DNA of 64,000 bases from Dyadobacter jejuensis (GTDB lineage Bacteria; Bacteroidota; Bacteroidia; Cytophagales; Spirosomataceae), in assembly GCF_003149085.1 (NCBI RefSeq), contig NZ_QGDT01000001.1:186001-250000 (forward strand). Reading direction: 5' to 3'. The notes beneath the pieces were generated by a model that did not search any database, was not told the origin of the DNA, and saw only the letters and a list, made by a program, of their open reading frames with translations. The position numbers and the translations under genes are program-made. Shown piece after piece: positions 38,100 to 47,591 of this stretch. Numbering within the stretch: position 1 is the first letter of the stretch; each line of letters begins with the position of its first letter.

Positions 38100-39497
38100 A
38101 TGCCCCAGGCTATCTCTTTAACTAAAATTCAAACCAACATCGGTTATTTCACACTATTGGTCTACGCAATATTGTATTTTACCAGTTCTAAGGGAATCAA
38201 CTGTTCTAATGATGGTAGTCATTTTGCATTAGCCAAATCAATCTACTACAACCATAAAACAGAAATCACTCCATTTTTCGGATATGTGAAAGATACCGAT
38301 TATGCCGTAAAAGATGGAATTATATATTCGGATAGGTTACCAGGAAATGCGTTTCTCATGCTTCCTTTTATTGCCTACTCCAATTTCTTTGAGTTTGTTA
38401 GCAAAAGCAGTTTTGGTAACAAGTTTGAAGCCGATATCATAGCCGTCTTATTCCTCCCCAATATATGTGGCATTTTAGGCTTGGTTTTGATGTTTCTTCT
38501 CTATCTGAAAATCGGCTTTGGTTTTAATTTGGCCTATTTATCTACGATTATTTATGGAGTTTCCACCCTTCATTGGTTTGAGTCGGTGCATGCTTTTTCT
38601 CATGCACCTTCCATGCTTTTTGTAATGATGGCGGTTTACCTTGCTATTATTTCGATCAAAGATATAAACAGAGATAAACGATACTTGTATGTGGTCGCAG
38701 CGTTAATTGGGTTTTCTACGCTTATTGAACTACAAAACATACTTTTTTTCTTCCCCATCTTTCTGTACATTTTTGTATCAGCGAAGGTCGATTTTCGGGA
38801 ATTTAGGTCGTGGGTTCCCATTCTATCGGGCTGCGTAGCCCTATTGACGTTCTTTGTCGGATGTCTTGTTTATTACAATTACATTACATTTGGGGAGCTC
38901 TTATTAAAAAGCAATACCTATAATCCTCATTTTCCCGAAGAAAAGTCCTTTAGTAGCGCCCTTTCAGGCAATTCCATACTAGGCTTAGATAAGCTTTTAA
39001 CCAATTTCTCTAATATTAATTTATATGTAAACTGGCAAAAGGGAGTTGGGAATGATATCCCCGGTTTATTGGTTTCCTCCCCAATACTTCTTTTGTCCAT
39101 TTGGGGATTTGTGCCATTTTTGAAAAGGGAAAAAAACATGGCCTTGCTTTTTTTGTTAATGATCGGCATTTCTATTGCTATCGCCGCTTTTCACAAAACC
39201 ACGCTTACACGGCACATTTTCACCATTAATCCATTTTTTTACTTCCCTATCATTTATTCCTTCCGATATATTTGGAGAGCCAAAAAGTTTAGGATTATGG
39301 GTTTGGGGCTCGTCGCCTTATTAGTCCTGATAAGTACCTTTCGTATCGCTTACGTAATTCACACTTATTATGGACGAGGTAGCAGGGGTATTTTCGGATT
39401 CCAATCAGAAATAGTATCATTTGTTGTTTTTTACACTTCCTTGGCAGCCCTTTTTCTTATACTTACCGGAATACAAAAGAAACTCAAGAAGGTTTGA
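38100..39497 (+). CDS. Polytopic membrane protein, GT-C glycosyltransferase-like
   Basis: The 465-residue protein has roughly ten membrane helices. The first loop carries CSNDGSHFALAKSIYYNHKT and IIYSDRLPGNAFLMLPFIAY, which resembles the acidic loop and the following helix of GT-C (PMT/ArnT-like) glycosyltransferases that use lipid-linked sugars. That assignment rests on these two motifs and topology. Codons are AT-richer than in neighbouring genes, which could mean a separate origin. Confidence 0.5.
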   Translation: MPQAISLTKIQTNIGYFTLLVYAILYFTSSKGINCSNDGSHFALAKSIYYNHKTEITPFFGYVKDTDYAVKDGIIYSDRLPGNAFLMLPFIAYSNFFEFVSKSSFGNKFEADIIAVLFLPNICGILGLVLMFLLYLKIGFGFNLAYLSTIIYGVSTLHWFESVHAFSHAPSMLFVMMAVYLAIISIKDINRDKRYLYVVAALIGFSTLIELQNILFFFPIFLYIFVSAKVDFREFRSWVPILSGCVALLTFFVGCLVYYNYITFGELLLKSNTYNPHFPEEKSFSSALSGNSILGLDKLLTNFSNINLYVNWQKGVGNDIPGLLVSSPILLLSIWGFVPFLKREKNMALLFLLMIGISIAIAAFHKTTLTRHIFTINPFFYFPIIYSFRYIWRAKKFRIMGLGLVALLVLISTFRIAYVIHTYYGRGSRGIFGFQSEIVSFVVFYTSLAALFLILTGIQKKLKKV

Positions 39498-39560
39498 TCA
39501 AATAGAGTGTTCCTAACCCCTTGATACCTAAAACCATCTTAAAATCTCACCCCTCAAAAA

Positions 39561-39989
39561 ATGGAAAAAGGATCCGCATGGTTTAAAAATATTCTACTGG
39601 TTATGGTTGGTCTGGCCTTGCTAGGAGGAGGTGTCTATTTTTTGAAGGATAAAATGGCCTTCTTCGTCGATTCCGTTCCCACAGAAGGGGAGGTGGTGGA
39701 GGTAACCACTATTAAAAGCAGAAGCAGGGACTATTACTACCCCGTCATTCTGTTTAAGGCTAGCGACGGCCTAAGCTATACATTCACTTCCGAAACAGGC
39801 ACCAGTGCGGCATTTGACTATTCCAAGGGTGATATCATAAATATCAGATACCTAAAGGAGGATCCTCAAACGGCCAAAATGAATAGTTTTATAGAATTGT
39901 GGGCGCTGCCCATGGCGCTGCTCGTTGCGGGACTGACGGTATTGCTAAGTGGAGGGAACGCCCTTTACAGGAAGTTCAAACGAGCCTAG
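39561..39989 (+). CDS. DUF3592 domain membrane protein
   Basis: The 142-residue protein has one N-terminal (ILLVMVGLALLGGGVYFL) and one C-terminal (LWALPMALLVAGLTVLLSGG) membrane helix around a small beta domain. That domain has the DUF3592 pattern: PTEGEVVEV, YYYPVILFKASDG, and YSKGDIINIRYLKEDPQTAK. No function is known for the family. Confidence 0.75.
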   Translation: MEKGSAWFKNILLVMVGLALLGGGVYFLKDKMAFFVDSVPTEGEVVEVTTIKSRSRDYYYPVILFKASDGLSYTFTSETGTSAAFDYSKGDIINIRYLKEDPQTAKMNSFIELWALPMALLVAGLTVLLSGGNALYRKFKRA

Positions 39990-40006
39990 AGGCGTCGGGC
40001 TAAGCC

Positions 40007-40855
40007 CTATCGGTAGCGCTCTCCTGCATATTGCTGGCGGTATTTGAGTGGGGTTATGCCGTGAAGCTCTCCGAATTTTTTGTGGAAGAACTGTAGCGAC
40101 TCATAGCCACAGGCATAGCCGATCTGCGCGACGGTGTCGTCCGTGTCGAGCAGCATTCTGGCGGCCATATTGATGCGGTATTCGTTGAGGAAGACGAAAA
40201 ACGATCGACCCATCATTTTAGTAAAAAAACGAGAAAACGACTGTTCCGACATATTCACCAGGTCCGACAATTCTTTGAGGTAGACCTTCCGGTCAAAATG
40301 TGCCCCTACGAAATCATGAATCTTGGCCATGCGGGTGCTGTATTCTGTGGGCAGGTCGTCGGTGAAGCTGGTTTCGGACAGGGTTCTATAGGGACATTTG
40401 GCCAGCTGGGCGAGCAGCGTCAACAGTTGCAGGTAGAGGTCGGGACCTTCGAGCTGGGGGAAGGTCTTGAGTTGGGCAATCAACGGGGCGGAATCTTGTT
40501 TGTCAAAAATAATCCCTTTAGAGGCCGTTTTGAGCATATCGAATATAGGGGCTAGCTCGGGGACCTTGGGGAACACCCCTACGTTCCATTGCACCACCAC
40601 CGACCGGGAGAGGCCTTCCTGCTGGGTGCTGTTTTTCCAGCAATGCGGTAAGTTCGACCGCAGCAACACCAATTCGCCCGGCTGATAGCTGCCCACATAG
40701 TTTCCGATGAACTTGGTGCCTACACTCTCTTCAATATAGGTCAGCTCATGCTGGGGATGAAAATGCCAGGGCGTTTCAAAGTTTTTTTTGGCATAGTAAA
40801 ACCCCATAATCGTACGCTGCTCTCCAAGATGTATGGGTTCTAATATCGGCTTCAT
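40007..40855 (-). CDS. AraC family transcriptional regulator
   Basis: The 282-residue protein has an N-terminal cupin sensor (PWHFHPQHELTYIEES, GELVLLRSNLPHCWKN) and a C-terminal AraC DNA-binding domain with two helix-turn-helix units (LKELSDLVNMSEQSFSRFFT, AQIGYACGYESLQFFHKKFG, then ITPLKYRQQY). It is divergent from the P450 operon, with a 181-base shared promoter region that contains a perfect 14-bp palindrome. It is the probable activator of that operon. Confidence 0.9.
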   Translation of the reverse strand: MKPILEPIHLGEQRTIMGFYYAKKNFETPWHFHPQHELTYIEESVGTKFIGNYVGSYQPGELVLLRSNLPHCWKNSTQQEGLSRSVVVQWNVGVFPKVPELAPIFDMLKTASKGIIFDKQDSAPLIAQLKTFPQLEGPDLYLQLLTLLAQLAKCPYRTLSETSFTDDLPTEYSTRMAKIHDFVGAHFDRKVYLKELSDLVNMSEQSFSRFFTKMMGRSFFVFLNEYRINMAARMLLDTDDTVAQIGYACGYESLQFFHKKFGELHGITPLKYRQQYAGERYR

Positions 40856-40897
40856 ACCATCGGCGGTTGATCGGTCGCTGTGTTTAATACTGTATTC

Positions 40898-40911
40898 TAT
40901 CGCTAGCGATA
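40898..40911. promoter_or_regulatory. Palindromic candidate operator between araC-type gene and P450 operon
   Basis: TATCGCTAGCGATA is a perfect 14-bp palindrome in the divergent intergenic region, 43 bases from the regulator start. AraC proteins usually bind direct repeats, so another dimeric factor is also possible. Confidence 0.35.
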
Positions 40912-41036
40912 CAAAAATAATACAAAGACAACAGAATAGTTTACTTATTGGTGAAAACAGGCGAGGTATTTGCCGTAGAAACGCCCAATCTTTGTGTTCT
41001 CGGAATATTTAAAACATATATATATAATATTATAAT

Positions 41037-42200
41037 ATGAAAAACAGCACGCTTCCCGATCCCTTCGAGCAGGCTCGATTGGAAAAAGGCTACGGAGAAA
41101 TGGACGACCAGAACGATCCGGTTACGATGGTATTAAGACTTAAGGACGTACGCAAATGTGCGCATAACTGGAAGTCCTACAGCTCGGAGGCGGTGCCTGG
41201 GCGGATCGTAGTACCTTCGGAAGTGAATATTCGGGATATGCGGCAGATCCCCTTCGAGGTCGATCCGCCACGCCATGGCGCATACAGGGCTTTGGTAGAG
41301 GCCTGGTTTAAGCGCCCGCTGCAAGCCGAATACCAGCAACGCCTCACCGATCAGATCAGCGGTATCGTAGATCAGTTTGTGGGGCAGGAGCGGGTGGAAG
41401 TGGTGAGTGAACTGGCCCTGCCCTTGCAGTCGAGGGCGCTCACCCTGTTGCTCAATACCGATTATGGCGAATCAGAGAAGTGGATATCATGGGGCACCCA
41501 CGTGTTTCGTAGTGAGGGAGTGGCGTTGGATGGGGATAAAGCCACCGTGCTTTACGATTATATAGACGAGCAGATAGAAAGGGCCCAAAAACAACCCAGT
41601 GGGGACTTGTACTCCGTGCTTTTAGATTCGGAAATAGACGGCCGGAAAATGACTCCTGAAGAGGTAAAGGGCGTATTGGTGCTGACTTTTGCCGGTGGGC
41701 GCGACACGGTGATTAATGCCGTTACCAACGCTATAGCCTATTTTGCGGAGCACCCAGAGTCTTTGGCTCGGCTACGCCAGGAACCCGACATCACTGGGAG
41801 GGCCGTAGAGGAGATGATTCGGTATTTTTCGCCCCTTACCCAAATGGGCCGGGTGGTGATGGAAGATAGCCAGGTTTGTGAGCATGCCGTAAAAGCCGAC
41901 AGCCGGATTTCTTTGTGCTGGGCCTCCGCCAATAGGGACGCTGCCGTATTTGAAAATCCCAATGAAATAGTACTCGACCGGAAGATTAACCCACATGTGG
42001 GCTTCGGCTTTAGCCATCATAACTGCCTAGGGGCTACCCACGCCCGACAGATCATGAAGATATTGCTCCAAACCCTAGCTGAAAGGGTTAGCACCATCGA
42101 AATGCTGGATTTTACAGAAAATATAGAGGAACTCGATGAGTTTAAGCGTAAGGTAGGCTTTCATAAATTATCCGTAAAAATTAATCCCATAAATCATTAA
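41037..42200 (+). CDS. Cytochrome P450 (class I, soluble)
   Basis: The 387-residue soluble P450 has the I-helix FAGGRDTVINAVTNAIAYF (acid-Thr pair), the K-helix EEMIRYFSP (ExxR) and the heme-Cys loop HVGFGFSHHNCLGATHA. The loop departs from the consensus F-G-x-G-x-H-x-C-x-G at the fourth position (Ser for Gly). It takes electrons from the ferredoxin encoded four bases later. The substrate is unknown. The alcohol dehydrogenase in the operon suggests hydroxylation of a small hydrophobic compound to an alcohol that is then oxidised. Confidence 0.93.
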   Translation: MKNSTLPDPFEQARLEKGYGEMDDQNDPVTMVLRLKDVRKCAHNWKSYSSEAVPGRIVVPSEVNIRDMRQIPFEVDPPRHGAYRALVEAWFKRPLQAEYQQRLTDQISGIVDQFVGQERVEVVSELALPLQSRALTLLLNTDYGESEKWISWGTHVFRSEGVALDGDKATVLYDYIDEQIERAQKQPSGDLYSVLLDSEIDGRKMTPEEVKGVLVLTFAGGRDTVINAVTNAIAYFAEHPESLARLRQEPDITGRAVEEMIRYFSPLTQMGRVVMEDSQVCEHAVKADSRISLCWASANRDAAVFENPNEIVLDRKINPHVGFGFSHHNCLGATHARQIMKILLQTLAERVSTIEMLDFTENIEELDEFKRKVGFHKLSVKINPINH

Positions 42201-42204
42201 TCCC

Positions 42205-42513
42205 ATGGCTCAAATAACCTTTATCACCAACGACAATCAGACCATTACCTTAGAAGGCACCGCCGGGTCGGTGATGGCCCTGGCCGTAGAGAACGGGGTG
42301 AGTGGCATCGACGGCGACTGTGGTGGGGTATGCTCCTGCGCTACCTGCCATGTGCATGTGGCACCCGAAGATATGCATAAAACGGGACCAGCTTCCGAAA
42401 TAGAGACCGATATGCTCGAACTCGACGATAATGCCAACGAGTACAGCCGTTTGTGCTGCCAGATAGAAATCAGTGGGGCCTTGGATGGCATAGTGCTGAC
42501 GGTGGCCAATTAA
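42205..42513 (+). CDS. [2Fe-2S] ferredoxin (adrenodoxin/putidaredoxin type)
   Basis: The 102-residue protein has the vertebrate-type cluster motif in DGDCGGVCSCATCHVHV (Cys spaced x5 and x2 as ligands) and the fourth ligand in SRLCCQIEIS. It carries single electrons from the reductase encoded downstream to the P450. An additional Cys within the loop is not part of the consensus. It is packed between the P450 and reductase genes. Confidence 0.93.
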   Translation: MAQITFITNDNQTITLEGTAGSVMALAVENGVSGIDGDCGGVCSCATCHVHVAPEDMHKTGPASEIETDMLELDDNANEYSRLCCQIEISGALDGIVLTVAN

Positions 42514-42521
42514 ATAAAAAA

Positions 42522-43787
42522 ATGATGACTGAAATGCCAACAAAGAAGCCAGTCTGTGTGGTGATAGGGGCGAGCCATGCCGGGGTAAATTTCGCTTTTG
42601 CCTTGCGAAAGGAAGGATGGGAGGGAGAGATACTCCTCTACGATGCGGACCCCGAGCTGCCTTACCACCGTCCCCCACTGTCGAAAACCTATCTGAGCAA
42701 CGACGATGGGCTAGATAAAAACCGGTTACAGGCTGCCGAGCGTTATAACAAGGAACAAATAGTGCTGAAACTCGGTGAGACGGTCGTTTCTATGGATGGC
42801 CAGGCCAAGCATATCGTGCTGGCCGATGGGGGTATTCAGCCATACGACAAGCTGGTACTGGCTACAGGGGCTCGCCCCTTTATGCCCCCCATCAGGGGTA
42901 TAGACCAGGCCAAAAACCTTTTTCCGTTGCGTACCGCCGCCGACGTAGCGCATATAAGGGAGGTATTAAGGCTGGGAACTTCCAAAGAAGTGGTGATTAT
43001 TGGAGGAGGGTATATTGGGCTGGAGACGGCGGCCTCCCTGAGAAAGCTGGGAGCATCTGTGACGGTCCTGGAGAGGGAAGAGCGGGTATTGGCCCGGGTA
43101 ACGGCACCCGAAATGTCTGCCTTTTTTAACGACCTTCATGCGGCGCATGGGGTGAAAGTTTTTACTTCTAAAAATGTAGTGGCTATAGAGCCCCATGGAG
43201 AGGCGAATGAGGTGCATTGTAGCGATGGAACGGTGTATAAGGCCGACCTGATCGTGGTAGGGGTGGGGATCGTAGTCAATAAAGAGTTGGCCCAACAAGC
43301 CGGCCTAACCATTGATAATGGAATTAGAGTCGACGCCTCCGCACGGACCAGCGACGAGTCGATCTTTGCCATTGGCGACTGTACCTACCATTACAACCCA
43401 CATTATGGCCGATATGTGCGACTGGAGTCGGTACAGAATGCCGTGGACCAAGCCAAGGTGGCGGCAGCCGCTATAGCCGGCAAGGAGCCCGTTTACGATA
43501 CATTGCCTTGGTTTTGGTCGGACCAGTACGACGTGAAGCTGCAAATGGTAGGCCTTTCACAGGGCTATAACCAGGTGCTGGTGCGGAAGGAAGCGGAGAA
43601 CCCAAATAGCTTTTCGGTCTGGTATTTCCTCGACGAAGTGTTGCTAGCGGTAGATGCCGTTAATCAGGCCAAGGCCTATGTATTGGGTACTAAACTGATA
43701 AAAGGAGGGCAACGCATCGACAAGACCCAGCTAGCCGATCCTACCGTGGACTTCAAGTTGGCCAACCTTCTTAGTGAATCAATCTAA
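42522..43787 (+). CDS. Ferredoxin reductase (FAD-dependent NAD(P)H oxidoreductase)
   Basis: The protein of about 421 residues is of the putidaredoxin/rhodocoxin reductase type. FAD motif CVVIGASHAGVNFAFALR, active-site region YHRPPLSKTYL, LVLATGARPF, NAD motif VVIIGGGYIGLETAASLR, and second FAD motif SIFAIGDCTYHYN. The ATG at 42522 (MMTEM) was chosen; the open frame reaches a TTG at 42453 inside the ferredoxin gene, which is unlikely. It completes the electron chain of the P450. Confidence 0.93.
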   Translation: MMTEMPTKKPVCVVIGASHAGVNFAFALRKEGWEGEILLYDADPELPYHRPPLSKTYLSNDDGLDKNRLQAAERYNKEQIVLKLGETVVSMDGQAKHIVLADGGIQPYDKLVLATGARPFMPPIRGIDQAKNLFPLRTAADVAHIREVLRLGTSKEVVIIGGGYIGLETAASLRKLGASVTVLEREERVLARVTAPEMSAFFNDLHAAHGVKVFTSKNVVAIEPHGEANEVHCSDGTVYKADLIVVGVGIVVNKELAQQAGLTIDNGIRVDASARTSDESIFAIGDCTYHYNPHYGRYVRLESVQNAVDQAKVAAAAIAGKEPVYDTLPWFWSDQYDVKLQMVGLSQGYNQVLVRKEAENPNSFSVWYFLDEVLLAVDAVNQAKAYVLGTKLIKGGQRIDKTQLADPTVDFKLANLLSESI

Positions 43788-43827
43788 AAGCTCCAATGGT
43801 GTGAGCTTTCTAAAAACTATATAAAAT

Positions 43828-44946
43828 ATGTCAGTTACATCAAAAAGTGCGGTGGCTACTGGTACGGGTGGTTTTGTGATCGACCAGGTGGTGGTGCAGG
43901 ATCCCGAGTCGGACGAAGTAATGGTAAAAATGAAGGCTGCCGGCCTCTGCCATACCGACTACGATTCCTTGTCGTGGGGTAAACCCATCGTGATGGGGCA
44001 CGAAGGGGCGGGAATCATCGTGAAGGTAGGAGCGGCGGTAAAGGGACTAAAGGAGGGCGACCAGGTGATCCTCAATTGGGCGACGCCTTGCTTGCACTGC
44101 TTCCAATGCCAAGAAGGAAACCAACATATTTGTGAGAACCACTCCCCGGTAGTAGCCGGTGGAAACGGACATACTCCCGGACACGCTCATCTGGAAGGGA
44201 GCCAATGGAAAGGCCAGGCCATCGAAAGATCGTTTAACCTGGGTACCCTGAGTGAGTATGTTTTGGTGAAAGAGTCGGCCGTAGTGAGGGTGGAGGAGCC
44301 TAATTTGAACTTCTCGGCCGCCAGTATCATCAGTTGCGGGGTGATGACCGGCTATGGTTCGGTGGTGCATGCCGCTAAGCTGGAAGCGGGTAGCTCGGCA
44401 GTCGTTTTGGGCTGTGGCGGAGTGGGCCTCAATGTGATCAACGCCTGCCAAATCTCCGGTGCGGGGCGCATCATCGCCGTCGATATCAATCCGCATAAAT
44501 TGGAGTTGGCCCGGCAGTTTGGTGCCACCGACTTGTTATTGGCTGAGCGCGACGACACGGGTTTGCTCAGGGCCGCCCAGCGAGTAAAAGACCTGTTGGG
44601 AGGGCGTGGAGCGGACTACGCCTTCGAGTGCACCGCCATACCAGCCTTGGGGGCCGCTCCCCTGGCGATGGTGCGCAATGCAGGCACGGCCATACAAGTG
44701 AGTGGAATAGAAGAAGAAATCACCATCGACATGCGGTTGTTCGAATGGGACAAGGTGTATATCAACCCCCTGTATGGGAAATGTCGCCCCCAGATCGACT
44801 TCCCCAATCTGATGCGACTGTATAAGAAAGGTGACCTTAAGCTGGATGAAATGATCACCCGAGCGTATCGGCTCGACGATCTGCAACAGGCTTTCGACGA
44901 TCTGTTGGCCGGTAAGAATGCCAAAGGCGTGGTGGTGTTCGACTAA
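43828..44946 (+). CDS. Zinc-dependent alcohol dehydrogenase
   Basis: The 372-residue MDR protein has catalytic zinc ligands in AGLCHTDYDS, MGHEGAGII and ISCGVMTG, a structural zinc lobe CLHCFQCQEGNQHIC, and the nucleotide motif VLGCGGVGLNV with VDINPHK (Asp favours NAD). It lies 40 bases after the reductase and is probably the last gene of the P450 operon, oxidising the product alcohol. That pairing is inferred. Confidence 0.9.
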   Translation: MSVTSKSAVATGTGGFVIDQVVVQDPESDEVMVKMKAAGLCHTDYDSLSWGKPIVMGHEGAGIIVKVGAAVKGLKEGDQVILNWATPCLHCFQCQEGNQHICENHSPVVAGGNGHTPGHAHLEGSQWKGQAIERSFNLGTLSEYVLVKESAVVRVEEPNLNFSAASIISCGVMTGYGSVVHAAKLEAGSSAVVLGCGGVGLNVINACQISGAGRIIAVDINPHKLELARQFGATDLLLAERDDTGLLRAAQRVKDLLGGRGADYAFECTAIPALGAAPLAMVRNAGTAIQVSGIEEEITIDMRLFEWDKVYINPLYGKCRPQIDFPNLMRLYKKGDLKLDEMITRAYRLDDLQQAFDDLLAGKNAKGVVVFD

Positions 44947-44994
44947 GAAGTTTGTGAAGAAAAGGTTCTTAATACCATTGAATATCAACGGAAT

Positions 44995-45037
44995 AGGTCG
45001 GTTGAAAGGGGCTTCTTATGGCTCTTTCTTTCGACCT
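44995..45037 (+). terminator. Terminator-like hairpin after the P450 operon
   Basis: AGGTCG and GAAAG on one side pair with CTTTC and GACCT on the other, with a three-base bulge and a partly paired loop. TTCAATCATTTT follows. Confidence 0.45.
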
Positions 45038-45183
45038 TTCAATCATTTTATTGCTTAATCCGAACCTTTGGAATCCTTTTAGCGTCTAATTTATGTTAAC
45101 TTTAGTCCGCATATTCGAAGAGGACTGGTTACCAATCAGTAAGTTCGGATTTTGGAAAAACAAATCGTTGAATTGGCGTTATT

Positions 45184-46647
45184 ATGAAAAAAAAGTTACT
45201 GCTGCTTTTAGCTGGGGGTGTGTTTCTAGCGTTTTCGGCCTTCCGTGGAGGGGAGAAAAAGTGGGAAAGAAGTTTTCAAAAAATTAATAATGAGGTTAGT
45301 AAGCACAGTAGGGCGTACCAAACACTGGATGAGGCCACTTCCTCAATAGGGCACCGGCTAACGGGTAGTCCTAATGGGCAGCAAGCGGAAGAATACGCCT
45401 TCAATCTTTTGAAGGAATACGGTTTTACCGACGTCGTATACCAGCCCTTCGTCGTGGAGTCCTGGATGCGCGACACCGTTACGCTCAGTATGGCGCCGAG
45501 CAGTAGCGATAACTTTAGGGAAATTCCTGTCGTTTCTCTGGCTCATTCGCCCGTAGATGCCAATCTGCAGGGAGTAGTAGTGGACGTGGGCAATGGCTTG
45601 GAGGAGGATTTTGAAGCCGTAAAGCATAAATTGAAAGGCAAGGTGGCTATGGCCAATATCGGGTTGGTAGACGCAAAAGGTAAGAAGAACCTTCACCGTT
45701 CCGAAAAAACGGCTCTAGCCATTAAATATGGAGCCGCAGGGATCGTCATGGTCAATGGTGCTCCAGGAAATATATTATTGACAGGTACGGCATCGGTTAC
45801 CGGTGGTATTATTTCTATTCCGGCAGTCTGCATCTCTAGCAGTAGCGGGGTGGAAATTCGTAACTGGATAAAAGAAGAGGGACCCTTGGAGGCTCAAATA
45901 GAAATGCATAACCTTTCTAAGCCTATAAAAGCCAGGAATGTGGTGGCGACCATCAAGGGTAAAACCGATGAAACGGTGGTGATCGGGGGGCATTTGGACT
46001 CTTGGGACCTGGCCACTGGCGCCATCGACAATGGTATAGGCTCTTTTGCGGTGATGGACATCGCCCGTACTTTTCGCAAGCTGAAAGTGAAGCCCGAAAG
46101 AACCATCCAATTTGTACTCTTTATGGGCGAAGAGCAAGGTCTATTAGGATCAAAGCATTTTGTCAGGGAGTTGAAAAAAACGGGACAGATCAATCGGGTG
46201 AGTTTTATGATGAATCTCGACATGACCAACGACCCTAAAGGGATCAACCTGTTTGGTCGGGAGGAGATGAAATCATTTTATGAGCCGGTGAGCGAGGCGA
46301 TCAAGCAGGTGTATCCAGCCTTCAAAAATGAATCGGCCAACCGGGCGGGGCTGCACAGCGACCATCAGCCTTTTATGCTCGAAGGAGTACCCATTGCCGG
46401 GCTCCTAGGACATCTCGATCGGTCGGTATTGGATTGTTATCATGCCGACTGCGACGATATGGAGCTAGTGGATGAAGCTGAGCTAAAGAATACCGTTCGG
46501 GTGGCGGCGATGTACCTGTATGCCCTGGCTACCGCGCCCGAATTACCCGTAAAAAAACTGTCGGATAGCAAGACCAAAGAGTTTTTAATATCACAAGGAC
46601 TCAAAAATGAATTGGTGATAGGTCAAGAATGGCGCTGGGGGAAATAA
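45184..46647 (+). CDS. M28 family metallopeptidase with PA domain, exported
   Basis: The 487-residue protein has a signal peptide (KKKLLLLLAGGVFLAFSAF), a protease-associated insert (near 130-255) and a co-catalytic two-zinc M28 domain. Ligands and base lie in VIGGHLDSWD, GAIDNGIGSFA, LFMGEEQGLLGS, MMNLDMTND and LDCYHADCDD. It resembles carboxypeptidase Q-type aminopeptidases or dipeptidases working outside the cytoplasm. It is monocistronic, with a possible weak -7 box TAACTTTA near 45098. Confidence 0.88.
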   Translation: MKKKLLLLLAGGVFLAFSAFRGGEKKWERSFQKINNEVSKHSRAYQTLDEATSSIGHRLTGSPNGQQAEEYAFNLLKEYGFTDVVYQPFVVESWMRDTVTLSMAPSSSDNFREIPVVSLAHSPVDANLQGVVVDVGNGLEEDFEAVKHKLKGKVAMANIGLVDAKGKKNLHRSEKTALAIKYGAAGIVMVNGAPGNILLTGTASVTGGIISIPAVCISSSSGVEIRNWIKEEGPLEAQIEMHNLSKPIKARNVVATIKGKTDETVVIGGHLDSWDLATGAIDNGIGSFAVMDIARTFRKLKVKPERTIQFVLFMGEEQGLLGSKHFVRELKKTGQINRVSFMMNLDMTNDPKGINLFGREEMKSFYEPVSEAIKQVYPAFKNESANRAGLHSDHQPFMLEGVPIAGLLGHLDRSVLDCYHADCDDMELVDEAELKNTVRVAAMYLYALATAPELPVKKLSDSKTKEFLISQGLKNELVIGQEWRWGK

Positions 46648-46684
46648 TTTTTCCCCACTATTGACAACATAGGTTCGAAATTTC

Positions 46685-47494
46685 ATGGTGGTATTCCCCA
46701 ACGCAAAAATCAATATAGGCCTCAATATTATAGGAAAAAGGCCGGATGGATTCCATAATATTTCCTCTTGTTTCTATCCCATAGGGTGGACAGACGCCTT
46801 AGAGGTGGTGCCGGCCGAGGAGCTCGTATGCCATGTGGCAGGGATCGACGTGCCAGGGGCCGAAGGCGATAATTTATGCCTTAAGGCCTACCGCCTGCTG
46901 GCCAAGGACTATCCTCTGCCGACGGTGGCCCTCCATTTGTTGAAGGCCCTACCCATTGGCGCTGGGCTGGGTGGTGGCTCCGCCGACGCTACCTTTACCC
47001 TAATGGCGCTGAACCAACAGTTCGACTTAAAACTGTCGGAGGCTCAGCTGGCCGACTACGCCCGGCAACTTGGTAGCGATTGCGCTTTTTTTGTAAAGAA
47101 TGAACCGGTATACTGCTATCAGAAGGGCGACCAGTTCGAGCCCATCGCCCTTTCCTTGGCTGGTAAATGGATCGTAGTAGTCAATCCTGGGATTCATATC
47201 TCTACGGCTGAGGCCTATGCTGGTATTATAGCAAAGGAGCCCGCTCAGGATCTTCGACAGAGCCTAATAGCCCCAATAGAAGAATGGCGATATAATGTGG
47301 TAAATGATTTCGAGGGTCCTTTAAGCGCGAAATACCCCGCAATAGGACAAATTAAGAACCGACTCTATGAGTCGGGGGCCCTGTATGCTTCTATGACGGG
47401 GTCGGGTTCTACCGTTTATGGAATATTTGATCAAGAAACCGATTTAATGAATTCCTTTGTAGGACTAAAGCAGTGGCATGGGGTTCTAAAATAA
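46685..47494 (+). CDS. ispE: 4-Diphosphocytidyl-2-C-methyl-D-erythritol kinase
   Basis: This GHMP kinase of the MEP isoprenoid pathway has 269 residues. Seen: VVFPNAKINIGLNIIGKRPD at the start, the ATP loop LPIGAGLGGGSADATFTLMA, LGSDCAFFV, and the third GHMP motif SMTGSGSTVYGIF. It starts 37 bases after the peptidase gene; a TTGACA sequence in between may be a -33 element. Confidence 0.95.
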   Translation: MVVFPNAKINIGLNIIGKRPDGFHNISSCFYPIGWTDALEVVPAEELVCHVAGIDVPGAEGDNLCLKAYRLLAKDYPLPTVALHLLKALPIGAGLGGGSADATFTLMALNQQFDLKLSEAQLADYARQLGSDCAFFVKNEPVYCYQKGDQFEPIALSLAGKWIVVVNPGIHISTAEAYAGIIAKEPAQDLRQSLIAPIEEWRYNVVNDFEGPLSAKYPAIGQIKNRLYESGALYASMTGSGSTVYGIFDQETDLMNSFVGLKQWHGVLK

Positions 47495-47591
47495 ATTTGA
47501 GTTTACATATGCGGGAAATTTATTTATATCCGTTATATTAACCCATTGATAGCTTTATTTCTACAAGGGTCGATAATCAGCAGTTGTTAAG

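Noticed and set aside
41014..41036. AT-alternating stretch before the P450 start as an operator
   Set aside because: Low-complexity promoter DNA; self-complementarity is expected by composition.
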